This document shows, in pieces, positions 24,545 to 38,700 of a DNA stretch of 64,000 nt. Below the pieces are notes generated by a model. The model made no database searches, was not told the origin of the DNA, and saw only the letters and a program-made list of their open reading frames with translations. The DNA is taken from positions 186,001 through 250,000 of the forward strand of contig JAKCOZ010000102.1 of NCBI GenBank assembly GCA_022605955.1, read 5' to 3'. This stretch comes from Rallus limicola. Lineage: Eukaryota; Chordata; Aves; Gruiformes; Rallidae. Position numbers and translations under genes: made by a program. The stretch's first letter is position 1. Each line of letters opens with the position of its first letter.

Positions 24545-27500
24545 AGCCATGCTCACTGCCCAACACCCTGGCCACACCTGCTGACACACGCCTAAATCAG
24601 AGCCAGCCAAGCTGCCAAAACTGCAATGGGCCATCAGTCCAAGAGGGCGCACGGCAAGCCCTACGATCCCGAGGCAGACAGCTGTCACAATCCACCACCA
24701 GGTAGACTAATTTGGCAGAGGTTAAACCCCCTTGCGTTCCAACCCACCTCAGATTGCTCTGGGTGGCTGGGGCGGCTGGGCTTAACTCCTGAGGCATGTC
24801 CAATTAGGTGCTTTGGTGGGACCAGGGCTTCCCAACCCTCAGGAACAGAGCTAAGACTCAAAACAGCGTCAGGGTTCCAGTCGCTCTATTGGGCCTACAA
24901 GCAGCGGGCAAGAGAATGGGGGACCGAAAGAGAAAAGTGTGGCAAAGAGAGCCTGCTTGAGAGCAAGGGAGAGCGCAAGCACACGCTTGACTGCGAGCGT
25001 GCACATGACTGCGACTGCCATACCTACCATCACACAGCTGCAGCCTGCCATCAGTCCAAAGCGACTGCACATCAGGTGGGGAATTCCATTTCTTGCTAGT
25101 TGTCACGCTTCAGCGCTGGGTGCACAGGGGACGACCGATCCGCTGCAGACGCGCCCACTTACGTGCCCGTTCTTCCGCGTTCTACTCTCTCCAAGGATAC
25201 AGATTCATAACCCGGTCCCCACTGCCTATTAGAATGAGTTCCAAGAGCTGGTTTCCAAAATCCCCTGCCTTGGAGCAAAACTAAGGACAGCACGCTACAC
25301 TTTCCACCACCAAAACACCCAGGCACACCACGTGAGACAAGCCCAACACAAACGCACAAGCTGCATGACTAGCCCGATACAGAGACGATCGCTTCACCTT
25401 CTCGATGCGCTCGCACAGGTCGCAGTGTCCCACCGATGCTGCCCGCATAGCCTGCCAAAACAAAAGCCAAAGTCACAGGCCAAGGAACTGCCAAAACCCA
25501 TTCCCCACCCTCCATTCTCTTACCTTGACCAATTATTCGCCTTAGCTCCGTCACATAGGGGTGGCCACGCCGAGGCAAGTCCCCCCGATGCCATCTCGTC
25601 GCTGCACAGATCCAGAGCTGATGCTGCTGTTCAGCGCAGGGCACGGAGAGGTCAGGGCACTTAAGCAACTCTCCCCGACGCCATCCCATGGCGGGCAGAG
25701 GTGTGCAGTCACAATTGTCAACTCTCAGTGCAGCCAGCACCAGGAGACAAAGAAACTCCTGGGCCAGCAGAAGATCAACTGAAAATCCCCTGGCTGCGTT
25801 TTCTTTATTCCAAACCTAAGACCTGAGACTTGAGTAAACCTTCCACAACAATTTCACACACACACACACACACACAGTTAGCCATGCTCACTGCCCAACA
25901 CCCTGGCCACACCTGCTGACACACGCCTACATCAGAGCCAGCCAAGCTTTCAAAACTGCAATGGGCCATCAGTCCAAGAGGGCGCACGGCAAGCCCTATG
26001 ATCCCGAGGCAGACGGCCGTCACAATCCACCACCAGGTAGACTAATTTGGCAGAGGTTAAACCCCCTTGCGTTCCAACCCACCTCAGATTGCTCTGGGTG
26101 GCTGGGGGCGGCTGGGCTTAACTCCTGAGGCATGTCCAATTAGGTGCTTTGGTGGGACCAGGGCTTCCCAACCCTCAGGAACAGAGCTAAGACTCAAAAC
26201 AGCGTCAGGGTTCCAGTCGCTCTATTGGGCCTACAAGCAGCGGGCAAGAGAAAGGGGGACCGAAAGAGAAAAGTGTGGCAAAGAGAGCCTGCTTGAGAGC
26301 AAGGGAGAGCGCAAGCACACGCTTGACAGCAAGCGTGCACATGACCGCGACTGCCATACCTACCATCACACAGCTGCAGCCTGCCATCAGTCCGAAGCAA
26401 CTGCACATCAGGAGGGGAATTCCATTTCTTGCTAGTTGTCACGCTTCAGCGCTGGGTGCACAGGGGACGACCGATCCGCTGCAGACGCGCCCACTTACGT
26501 GCCCGTTCTTCTGCGTTCTACTCTCTCCAAGGAGACAGATTCATAACCCGGTCCCCACTGCGTATTAGAATGAGTTCCAAGAGCTGGTTTCCAAAATCCC
26601 CTGCCTTGGAGCAAAAGTAAGGACAGCACGCTACACTTTCCACCACCAAAACACCCAGGCACACCACGTGAGACAAGCCCAACACAAACGCACAAGCTGC
26701 ATGACTAGCCCGATACAGAGACGATCGCTTCACCTTCTCGATGCGCTCGCACAGGTCGCACTGTCCCACCGATGCTGCCCGCATAGCCTGCCAAAGCAAA
26801 AGCCAAAGTCACAGGACAAGGAACTGCCAAAACCCATTCCCCACCCTCCATTCTCTTACCTTGACCAATTGTTTGCCTTAGCTCCGTCACATAGGGGTGG
26901 CCACGCCGAGGCAAGTCCCCCCCGATGCCATCTCGTCGCTGCACAGTTCCAGAGCTGATGCTGCTGTTTAGCGCGAGGCCACGGAGAGGTCAGGGCACTT
27001 AAGCAACTCTCCCCGACGCCATCCCATGGCGGGCAGAGGCGTGCAGTCACAACTGTCAACTCTCAGTGCAGCCAGCACCAGGAGACAAAGAAACTCCTGG
27101 GCCAGCAGAAGATCAACTGAAAATCCCCTGGCTGCGTTTTCTTTATTCCAAACCTAAGACCTGAGACTTGAGTAAACCTTCCACAACAATTTCACACACA
27201 CACACACAGTTAGCCATGCTCACTGCCCAACACCCTGGCCACACCTGCTGACACACGCCTAAATCAGAGCCAGCCAAGCTGCCAAAACTGCAATGGGCCA
27301 TCACTCCAAGAGGGCGCACGGCAAGCCCTACAATCCCGAGGCAGACAGCTGTCACAATCCACCACCAGGTAGACTAATTTGGCAGAGGTTAAACCCCCTT
27401 GCGTTCCAACCCACCTCAGATTGCTCTGGGTGGCTGGGGGCGGCTGGGCTTAACTCCTGAGGCATGTCCAATTAGGTGCTTTGGTGGGACCAGGGCTTCC

Positions 27501-30500
27501 CAACCCTCAGGAACAGAGCTAAGACTCAAAACAGCGTCAGGGTTCCAGTCGCTCTATTGGGCCTACAAGCAGCGGGCAAGAGAATGGGGGACCGAAAGAG
27601 AAAAGTGTGGCAAAGAGAGCCTGCTTGAGAGCAAGGGAGAGCGCAAGCACACGCTTGACAGCGAGCGTGCACATGACTGTGACTGCCATACCTACCATCA
27701 CACAGCTGCAGCCTGCCATCAGTCCAAAGCGACTGCACATCAGGTGGGGAATTCCATTTCTTGCTAGTTGTCACGCTTCAGCGCTGGGTGCACAGGGGAC
27801 GACCGATCCGCTGCAGACGCGCCCACTTACGTGCCCGTTCTTCCGCGTTCTACTCTCTCCAAGGATACAGATTCATAACCCGGTCCCCACTGCCTATTAG
27901 AATGAGTTCCAAGAGCTGGTTTCCAAAATCCCCTGCCTTGGAGCAAAACTAAGGACAGCACACTACACTTTCCACCACCAAAACACCCAGGCACACCACG
28001 TGAGACAAGCCCAACCCAAACGCACAAGCTGCATGACTAGCCCGATACAGAGACGATGGCTTCACCTTCTCGATGCGCTCGCACAGGTCGCAGTGTCCCA
28101 CCGATGCTGCCCGCATAGCCTGCCAAAACAAAAGCCAAAGTCACAGGCCAAGGAACTGCCAAAACCCATTCCCCACCCTCCATTCTCTTACCTTGACCAA
28201 TTATTCGCCTTAGCTCCGTCACATAGGGGTGGCCACGCCGAGGCAAGTCCCCCCGATGCCATCTCGTCGCTGCACAGATCCAGAGCTGATGCTGCTGTTC
28301 AGCGCAGGGCACGGAGAGGTCAGGGCACTTAAGCAACTCTCCCCGACGCCATCCCATGGCGGGCAGAGGTGTGCAGTCACAATTGTCAACTCTCAGTGCA
28401 GCCAGCACCAGGAGACAAAGAAACTCCTGGGCCAGCAGAAGATCAACTGAAAATCCCCTGGCTGCGTTTTCTTTATTCCAAACCTAAGACCTGAGACTTG
28501 AGTAAACCTTCCACAACAATTTCACACACACACACACACACACACAGTTAGCCATGCTCACTGCCCAACACCCTGGCCACACCTGCTGACACACGCCTAC
28601 ATCAGAGCCAGCCAAGCTGCCAAAACTGCAATGGGCCATCAGTCCAAGAGGGCGCACGGCAAGCCCTACGATCCCGAGGCAGACGGCCGTCACAATCCAC
28701 CACCAGGTAGACTAATTTGGCAGAGGTTAAACCCCCTTGCGTTCCAACCCACCTCAGATTGCTCTGGGTGGCTGGGGGCGGCTGGGCTTAACTCCTGAGG
28801 CATGTCCAATTAGGTGCTTTGGTGGGACCAGGGCTTCCCAACCCTCAGGAACAGAGCTAAGACTCAAAACAGCGTCAGGGTTCCAGTCGCTCTATTGGGC
28901 CTACAAGCAGCGGGCAAGAGAATGGGGGACCGAAAGAGAAAAGTGTGGCAAAGAGAGCCTGCTTGAGAGCAAGGGAGAGCGCAAGCACACTATTGACAGC
29001 AAGCGTGCACATGACCGCGACTGCCATACCTACCATCACACAGCTGCAGCCTGCCATCAGTCAAAAGCGACTGCACATCAGGTGGGGAATTTCATTTCTT
29101 GCTAGTTGTCACGCTTCAGCGCTGGGTGCACAGGGGACGACCGATCCGCTGCAGACGCGCCCACTTACGTGCCAGTTCTTCTGCGTTCTACTCTCTCCAA
29201 GGATACAGATTCATAACCCGGTCCCCACTGCCTATCAGAATGAGTTCCAAGAGCTGGTTTCCAAAATCCCCTGCCTTGGAGCAAAACTAAGGACAGCACT
29301 CTACACTTTCCACCACCAAAACACCCAGGCACACCACGTGAGACAAGCCCAACACAAACGCACAAGCTGCATGACTAGCCCGATACAGAGACGATCGCTT
29401 CAACTTCTCGATGCGCTCGCACAGGTCGCAGTGTCCCACCGATGCTGCCCGCATAGCCTGCCAAAGCAAAAGCCAAAGTCACAGGCCAAGGAACTGCCAA
29501 ACCCCATTCCCCACCCTCCATTCTCTTACCTTGACCAATTGTTTGCCTTAGCTCCGTCACATAGGGGTGTCCACGCCGAGGCAAGTCCCCCCCGATGCCA
29601 TCTCGTCGCTGCACAGTTCCAGAGCTGATGCTGCTGTTTAGCGCGAGGCCACGGAGAGGTCAGGGCACTTAAGCAACTCTCCCAGATGCCATCCCATGGC
29701 GGGCAGAGGCGTGCAGTCACAACTGTCAACTCTCAGTGCAGCCAGCACCAGGAGACAAAGAAACTCCTGGGCCAGCAGAAGATCAACTGAAAATCCCCTG
29801 GCTGCGTTTTCTTTATTCCAAACCTAAGACCTGAGACTTGAGTAAACCTTCCACAACAATTTCGCACACACACACACAGTTAGCCATGCTCACTGCCCAA
29901 CACCCTGGCCACACCTGCTGACACACGCCTACATCAGAGCCAGCCAAGCTGCCAAAACTGCAATGGGCCATCACTCCAAGAGGGCGCACGGCAAGCCCTA
30001 CGATCCCGAGGCAGACGGCCGTCACAATCCACCACCAGGTAGACTAATTTGGCAGAGGTTAAACCCCCTTGCGTTCCAACCCACCTCAGATTGCTCTGGG
30101 TGGCTGGGGGCGGCTGGGCTTAACTCCTGAGGCATGTCCAATTAGGTGCTTTGGTGGGACCAGGGCTTCCCAACCCTCAGGAACAGAGCTAAGACTCAAA
30201 ACAGCGTCAGAGTTCCAGTCGCTCTATTGGGCCTACAAGCAGCGGGCAAGAGAATGGGGGACCGAATGAGAAAAGTGTGGCAAAGAGAGCCTGCTTGAGA
30301 GCAAGGGAGAGCGCAAGCACACGCTTGACAGCAAGCGTGCACATGACCGCGACTGCCATACCTACCATCACACCGCTGCAGCCTGCCATCAGTCCAAAGC
30401 GACTGCACATCAGGTGGGGAATTCCATTTCTTGCTAGTTGTCACGCTTCAGCGCTGGGTGCACAGGGGACGACCGATCCGCTGCAGACACGCCCACTTAC

Positions 30501-33500
30501 GTGCCCGTTCTTCTGCGTTCTACTATCTCCAAGGAGACAGATTCATAACCCGGTCCCCATTGCGTATTAGAATGAGTTCCAAGAGCTGGTTTCCAAAATC
30601 CCCTGCCTTGGAGCAAAAGTAAGGACAGTACGCTACACTTTCCACCACCAAAGCACCCAGGCACACCACGTGAGACAAGCCCAACACAAACGCACAAGCT
30701 GCATGACTAGCCCGATACAGAGACGATCGCTTCAACTTCTCGATGCGCTCGCAGGTCGCAGTGTCCCACCGATGCTGCCCGCATAGCCTGCCAAAGCAAA
30801 AGCCAAAGTCACAGGCCAAGGAACTGCCAAAACCCATTCCCCACCCTCCATTCTCTTACCTTGACCAATTATTCGCCTTAGCTCCGTCACATAGGGGTGG
30901 CCACGCCGAGACAAGTCCCCCCGATGCCATCTCGTCGCTGCACAGATCCAGAGCTGATGCTGCTGTTCAGCGCGGGGCACGGAGAGGTCAGGGCACTTAA
31001 GCAACTCTCCCCGACGCCATCCCATGGCGGGCAGAGGTGTGCAGTCACAATTGTCAACTCTCAGTGCAGCCAGCACCAGGAGACAAAGAAACTCCTGGGC
31101 CAGCAGAAGATCAACTGAAAATCCCCTGGCTGCGTTTTCTTTATTCCAAACCTAAGACCTGAGACTTGAGTAAACCTTCCACAACAATTTCACACACACA
31201 CACACACACACAGTTAGCCATGCTCACTGCCCAACACCCTGGCCACACCTGCTGACACACGCCTAAATCAGAGCCAGCCAAGCTGCCAAAACTGCAATGG
31301 GCCATCAGTCCAAGAGGGCGCACGGCAAGCCCTACGATCCCAGGCAGACAGCTGTCACAATCCACAACCAGGTAGACTAATTTGGCAGAGGTTAAACCCC
31401 CTTGCGTTCCAACCCACCTCAGATTGCTCTGGGTGGCTGGGGGCGGCTGGGCTTAACTCCTGAGGCATGTCCAATTAGGTGCTTTGGTGGGACCAGGGCT
31501 TCCCAACCCTCAGGAACAGAGCTAAGACTCAAAACAGCGTCAGGGTTCCAGTCGCTCTATTGGGCCTACAAGCAGCAGGCAAGAGAACGGGGGACCGAAA
31601 GAGAAAAGTGTGGCAAAGAGAGCCTGCTTGAGAGCAAGGGAGAGCGCAAGCACACGCTTGACAGCAAGCGTGCGAATGACCGCGACTGCCATACCTACCA
31701 TCACACAGCTGCAGCCTGCCATCAGTCCGAAGCGACTGCACATCAGGTGGGGAATTCCATTTCTTGCTAGTTGTCACGCTTCAGCGCTGGGTGCACAGGG
31801 GACGACCGATCCGCTGCAGACGCGCCCACTTACGTGCCAGTTCTTCTGCGTTCTACTCTCTCCAAGGATACAGATTCATAACCCGGTCCCCACTGCCTAT
31901 TAGAATGAGTTCCAAGAGCTGGTTTCCAAAATCCCCTGCCTTGGAGCAAAAGTAAGGACAGCACGCTACACTTTTCATCACCAAAGCACCCAGGCACACC
32001 ACGTGAGACAAGCCCAACACAAACGCACAAGCTGCATGACTAGACCGATACAGAGACGATCGCTTCAACTTCTCGATGCGCTCGCACAGGTCGCAGTGTC
32101 CCACCGATGCTGCCCGCATAGCCTGCCAAAGCAAAAGCCAAAGTCACAGGACAAGGAACTGCCAAAACCCATTCCCCACCCTCCATTTTCTTACCCTGAC
32201 CAATTGTTCTCCTTAGCTCCGTCACATAGGGGTGGCCACGCCGAGGCAAGTCCCCCCGATGCCATCTCGTCGCTGCACAGTTCCAGAGCTGATGCTGCTG
32301 TTTAGCGCGGGGCACGGAGAGGTCAGGGCACTTAAGCAGCTCTCCCGGACGCCATCCCATGGCGGGCAGAGGCGTGCAGTCACAACTGTCAACTCTCAGT
32401 GCAGCCAGCACCAGGAGACAAAGAAACTCCTGGGCCAGCAGAAGATCAACTGAAAATCCCCTGGCTGCATTTTCTTTATTCCAAACCTAAGACCTGAGAC
32501 TTGAGTAAACCTTCCACAACAGTTTCACACACACTCACACACAGTTAGCCATGCTCACTGCCCAACACCCTGGCCACACCTGCTGACACACGCCTACATC
32601 AGAGCCAGCCAAGCTGCCAAAACTGCAATGGGCCATCAGTCCAAGAGGGCGCACGGCAAGCCCTACGATCCCGAGGCAGACGGCCGTCACAATCCACCAC
32701 CAGGTAGACTAATTTGGCAGAGGTTAAACCCCCTTGCGTTCCAACCCACCTCAGATTGCTCTGGGTGGCTGGGGGCGGCTGGGCTTAACTCCTGAGGCAT
32801 GTCCAATTAGGTGCTTTGGTGGGACCAGGGCTTCCCAACCCTCAGGAACAGAGCTAAGACTCAAAACAGCGTCAGGGTTCCAGTCGCTCTATTGGGCCTA
32901 CAAGCAGCGGGCAAGAGAATGGGGGACCGAAAGAGAAAAGTGTGGCAAAGAGAGCCTGCTTGAGAGCAAGGGAGAGCGCAAGCACACGCTTGACAGCAAG
33001 CGTACACATGACCGCGACTGCCATACCTACCATCACACAGCTGCAGCCTGCCATCAGTCCGAAGCAACTGCACATCAGGAGGGGAATTCCATTTCTTGCT
33101 AGTTGTCACGCTTCAGCGCTGGGTGCACAGGGGACGACCGATCCGCTGCAGACGCGCCCACTTACGTGCCCGTTCTTCTGCGTTCTACTCTCTCCAAGGA
33201 GACAGATTCATAACCCGGCCCCCACTGCGTATTAGAATGAGTTCCAAGAGCTGGTTTCCAAAATCCCCTGCCTTGGAGCAAAAGTAAGGACAGCACGCTA
33301 CACTTTCCACCACCAAAACACCCAGGCACACCACGTGAGACAAGCCCAACACAAACGCACAAGCTGCATGACTAGACCGATACAGAGACGATCGCTTCAA
33401 CTTCTCGATGCGCTCGCACAGGTCGCAGTGTCCCACCGATGCTGCCCGCATAGCCTGCCAAAGCAAAAGCCAAAGTCACAGGCCAAGGAACTGCCAAAAC

Positions 33501-33720
33501 CCATTCCCCACCCTCCATTTTCTTACCTTGACCAATTGATCTCCTTAGCTCCGTCACATAGGGGTGGCCACGCCGAGGCAAGTCCACCCGATGCCATCTC
33601 GTCGCTGCACAGTTCCAGAGCTGATGCTGCTGTTTAGCGCAGTGCACAGAGAGGTCAGGGCACTTAAGCAACTCTCCCCGACGCCATCCCATGGCGGGCA
33701 GAGGCGTGCAGTCACAATTC
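21601..33720 (+). repeat. Array A block 4: nine type II units
   Basis: This is the second run of type II units. Its first units pair with block 2 at an offset of about 16.26 kb (7731 with 23989 share the private variant CTTCAAATTCTC). Its last units pair at 20252 bp (11751 with 32003 share CACACTCACACAC and TTTTCATCACC). Three extra units (28000, 29338, 30670) account for the offset change. The unit at 33335 begins as type II and reads type I by 33802. Confidence 0.9.
24514..24541 (+). repeat. (CA)14 microsatellite of a type II unit
   Basis: This is a long CA tract following the inverted 46-bp module in the unit anchored at 23989. Confidence 0.9.
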
Positions 33721-34693
33721 TCAACTCTCAGTGCAGCCAGCACCAGGAGACAAAGAAACTCCTGGGCCAGCAGAAGATCAACTGAAAATCCCCTGGCTGC
33801 GTTTGTTGTAGAAGGTTTACTCAATTCTCAGCTCTTAGGTTTGGAATAAAAACATTTCACACACACACACAGTTAGCCATGCTAACTGCCCAACACCCTG
33901 GCTACACCGGCTGACACACACGTAAATCAGAGCCAGCCAAGCTGCAGCAACTGCAATGGGCCATCAGTCCAAGACGGCACACGGCAAGCCCCACGATCCC
34001 AAGGCAGATGGCTGTCACAATCCTCCACCAGGTAGACTAATTTGGCAGAGGTTAAACCCCCTTGCGTTCCAACCCACCTCAGATTGCTCTGGGTGGCTGG
34101 GGGCGGCTGGGCTTAACTCCTGAGGCATGTCCAATTAGGTGCTTTGGTGGGACCAGGGCTTCCCAACCCTCAGGAACACAGTTAAGACTCAGAACAGCAT
34201 CAGGGTTCCAGTCGCTGTATTGGGCCAACTAGCAGCAGGCAAGAGAATGGGGGACCGAAAGAGAAAAGTGTGGAAAAGACAGCGTGCTTGAGAGCAAGGG
34301 AGAGCGCAACCACACGCTTGACAGCAAGCGTGCGAATGACTGCGACTGCCATACCTACCATCACACAGCTGCAGCCTGCCATCAGTCCGAAGCGACTCCT
34401 AATCTGGTGGGGAATTCCATTTGTTGCTCGTTGTCACGGTTCAGCGCTGGGTGCACAGGGGACGACCGATCCGCTGCAGACGCACCCACTGACGTGCCAG
34501 TTCTTCTGCGTTCTACTCTCTCCAATGATACAGATTCATGAGGTTACCTCACACACCTATACAGATTCATAACCCGGTCCCCACTGCGTATTAGAATGAA
34601 TTCCAAGAGCTGATTTCCAAAATCCCCTGCCTTGCAACAAAACTAAGGACAGCACGCTACACTTTCCACCACCAAAACACCCAGGCACACCAC

Positions 34694-35764
34694 GTGAGAC
34701 AAGCCCAACACAAACGCACAAGCTGCATGACTAGCCTGATACAGAGACGATGGCTTCACCTTCTCGATGCGCTCACACAGGTCGCAGTGTCCCACCGATT
34801 CTGCCCGCATAGCCGGCCAAAGCAAAAGCCAAAGTCACAGGACAAGGAACTGCCAAAACCCATTCCCCAACCTCCATTCTCTTACCTTGACCAATAGTTT
34901 GCCTTAGCTCCGTCACATAGGGGTGGCCACGCCGAGGCAAGTCCCCCGGATGCCATCTCGTCGCTGCACAGTTCCAGAGCTTATGTTGCTTTTTAGCGCG
35001 GGGCACGGAGAGCTGCAGCAACTGCAATGGGCCATCAGTCCATGACAGCGAACGGCAAGCCTCACGATCCCAAGGCAGATGGCTGTCGCAATCCACCACC
35101 AGGTAGACTAATTTGGCAGAGGTTAAACCCCCTTGCGTTCCATCCCACCTCAGATTGCTCTGGGTGGCTGGGGGCGGCTGGGCTTAACTCCTGAGGCATG
35201 TCCAATTAGGTGCTTTGGTGGGACCAGGGCTTCCCAACCCTCAGGAACACAGTTAAGACTCAGTACAGCGTCAGGGTTCCAGTCGCTGTATTGGGCCTAC
35301 ACGCAGCGGGCAAGAGAACGGGGGACCGAAAGTGCAAAGTGTGGAGAAGAGAGCGTGCTTGAGAGCAAGGGAGAGCGCAACCATACGCTTGACAGCAAGC
35401 GTGCGAATGACTGCGACTGCCAGACCTACCATCACACAGCTGCAGCCTGCCATCAGTCCGAAGCGACTGCACATCAGGTGGGGAATTCCATTTGTTGCTA
35501 GTTGTCACAGTTCAGCGCTGGGTGCACAGGGGACGACCGATCCGCTGCAGACGCACCCACTTACGTGCCAGTTCTTCTGCGTTCTACTCTCTCCAATGAT
35601 ACAGATTCATGAGGTTACCTCACACACCTATACAGATTCATAACCCGGTCCCCACTGCCTATTAGAATGAATTCCAAGAGCTGATTTCCAAAATCCCCTG
35701 CCTTGCAACAAAACTAAGGACAGCACGCTACACTTTCCACCACCAAAACACCCAGGCACACCAC
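34694..35764 (+). repeat. Short A unit (1071 bp)
   Basis: The deletion junction is at 35012/35013. It shares CCGATTCTGCCC and AGCCGGCC with units 15411 and 16482, so it belongs to the same lineage although it lies 18 kb away. Confidence 0.92.
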
Positions 35765-38700
35765 GTGAGACAAGCCCAACACAAACGCACAAGCTGCATG
35801 ACTAGCCTGATACAGAGACGATGGCTTCACCTTCTCGATGCGCTCGCACAGGTCGCAGTGTCCCACCGATGCTGCCCGCATAGCCTGCCAAAGCAAAAGC
35901 CAAAGTCACAGGACAAGGAACTGCCAAAACCCATTCCCCACCCTCCATTCTCTTACCTTGACCAATAGTTCGCCTTAGCTCCGTCACATAGGGGTGGCCA
36001 CGCCGAGGCAAGTCCCCCGGATGCCATCTCGTCGCTGCACAGTTCCAGAGCTTATGCTGCTTTTTGCGCGGGGCACGGAGAGGTCAGGGCACTTAAGCAA
36101 CTCTCCCCGCTGCCATCCCATGGCGGGCAGAGGCGTGCAGTCACAACAGTCAACTCTCAGTGCAGCCAGCAGCAGGAGACAAAGAAACTACTGGGCCAGC
36201 AGAAGATCAACTGAAAATCCCCTGGCTGCGTTTGTTGTAGAAGGTTTACTCAAGTCTCAGCTCTTAGGTTTGGACTAAAAACATTTCACACACACACACA
36301 GTTAGCCATGCTAACTGCCCAACACCCTGGCTACACCGGCTGACACACACGTAAATCAGAGCCAGCCAAGCTGCAGCAACTGCAATGGGCCATCAGTCCA
36401 AGACGGCGCACGGCAAGCCCCACGATCCCAAGGCAGATGGCTGTCACAATCCACCACCAGGTAGACTAATTTGGCAGAGGTTAAACCCCCTTGCGTTCCA
36501 ACCCACCTCAGATTGCTCTGGGTGGCTGGGGGCGGCTGGGCTTAACTCCTGAGGCATGTCCAATTAGGTGCTTTGGTGGGACCAGGGCTTCCCAACCCTC
36601 AGGAACACAGTTAAGACTCAGAACAGCGTCAGGGTTCCAGTCGCTGTATTGGGCCAACTAGCAGCAGGCAAGAGAATGGGGGACCAAAAGAGAAAAGTGT
36701 GGAAAAGACAGCGTGCTTGAGAGCAAGGGAGAGCGCAACCACACGCTTGACAGCAAGCGTGCGAATGACCGCGACTGCCATACCTACCATCACACAGCTG
36801 CAGCCTGCCATCAGTCCGAAGCGACTGCACATCAGGTGGGGAATTCCATTTGTTGCTAGTTGTCACAGTTCAGCGCTGGGTGCACAGGGGACGACCGATC
36901 CGCTGCAGACGCACCCACTTACGTGCCAGTTCTTCTGCGTTCTACTCTCTCCAATGATACAGATTCATAACCCAGTCCCCACTGCGTATTAGAATGAATT
37001 CCAAGAGCTGATTTCCAAAATCCCCTGCCTTGCAACAAAACTAAGGACAGCACGCTACACTTTCCACCACCAAAACACCCAGGCACACCACGTGAGACAA
37101 GCCCAACACAAATGCACAAGCTGCATGACTAGCCTGATACAGAGACGATGGCTTCACCTTCTCAATGCGCTCGCACAGGTCGCAGTGTCCCACCGATGCT
37201 GCCCGCATAGCCTGCCAAAGCAAAAGCCAAAGTCACAGGACAAGGAACTGCCAAAACCCATTCCCCACCCTCCATTCTCTTACCTTGACCAATAGTTCGC
37301 CTTAGCTCCATCACATAGGGGTGGCCACGCCGAGGCAAGTCCCCCGGATGCCATCTCGTCGCTGCACAGTTCCAGAGCTTATGCTGCTTTTTGCGCGGGG
37401 CACGGAGAGGTCAGGGCACTTAAGCAACTCTCCCCGATGCCATCCCATGGCGGGCAGAGGCGTGCAGTCACAACAGTCAACTCTCAGTGCAGCCAGCACC
37501 AGGAGACAAAGAAACTACTGGGCCAGCAGAAGATCAACTGAAAATCCCCTGGCTGCGTTTGTTGTAGAAGGTTTACTCAAGTCTCAGCTCTTAGGTTTGG
37601 AATAAAAACATTTCACACACACACACAGTTAGCCATGCTAACTGCCCAACACCCTGGCTACACCAGCTGACACACACGTAAATCAGAGCCAGCCAAGCTG
37701 CAGCAACTGCAATGGGCCATCAGTCCAAGACGGCGCACGGCAAGCCCCACGATCCCGAGGCAGATGGCTGTTGCAATCCACCACCGGGTAGACTAATTTG
37801 GCAGAGGTTAAACCCCCTTGCGTTCCAACCCACCTCAGATTGCTCTGGGTGGCTGGGGGCGGCTGGGCTTAACTCCTGAGGCATGTCCAATTAGGTGCTT
37901 TGGTGGGACCAGGGCTTCCCAACCCTCAGGAACACAGTTAAGACTCAGTACAGCGTCAGGGTTCCAGTCGCTGTATTGGGCCTACACGCAGCGGGCAAGA
38001 GAACGGGGGACCGAAAGTGCAAAGTGTGGAGAAGAGAGCGTGCTTGAGAGCAAGGGAGAGCGCAACCATACGCTTGACAGCAAGCGTGCGAATGACTGCG
38101 ACTGCCAGACCTACCATCACACAGCTGCAGCCTGCCATCAGTCCGAAGCGACTGCACATCAGGTGGGGAATTCCATTTGTTGCTAGTTGTCACAGTTCAG
38201 CGCTGGGTGCACAGGGGACGACCGATCCGCTGCAGACGCACCCACTTACGTGCCAGTTCTTCTGCGTTCTACTCTCTCCAATGATACAGATTCATGAGGT
38301 TACCTCACACACCTATACAGATTCATAACCCGGTCCCCACTGCCTATTAGAATGAATTCCAAGAGCTGATTTCCAAAATCCCCTGCCTTGCAACAAAACT
38401 AAGGACAGCACGCTACACTTTCCACCACCAAAACACCCAGGCACACCACGTGAGACAAGCCCAACACAAACGCACAAGCTGCATGACTAGCCTGATACAG
38501 AGACGATGGCTTCACCTTCTCGATGCGCTCGCACAGGTCGCAGTGTCCCACCGATGCTGCCCGCATAGCCTGCCAAAGCAAAAGCCAAAGTCACAGGACA
38601 AGGAACTGCCAAAACCCATTCCCCACCCTCCATTCTCTTACCTTGACCAATAGTTCGCCTTAGCTCCGTCACATAGGGGTGGCCACGCCGAGGCAAGTCC

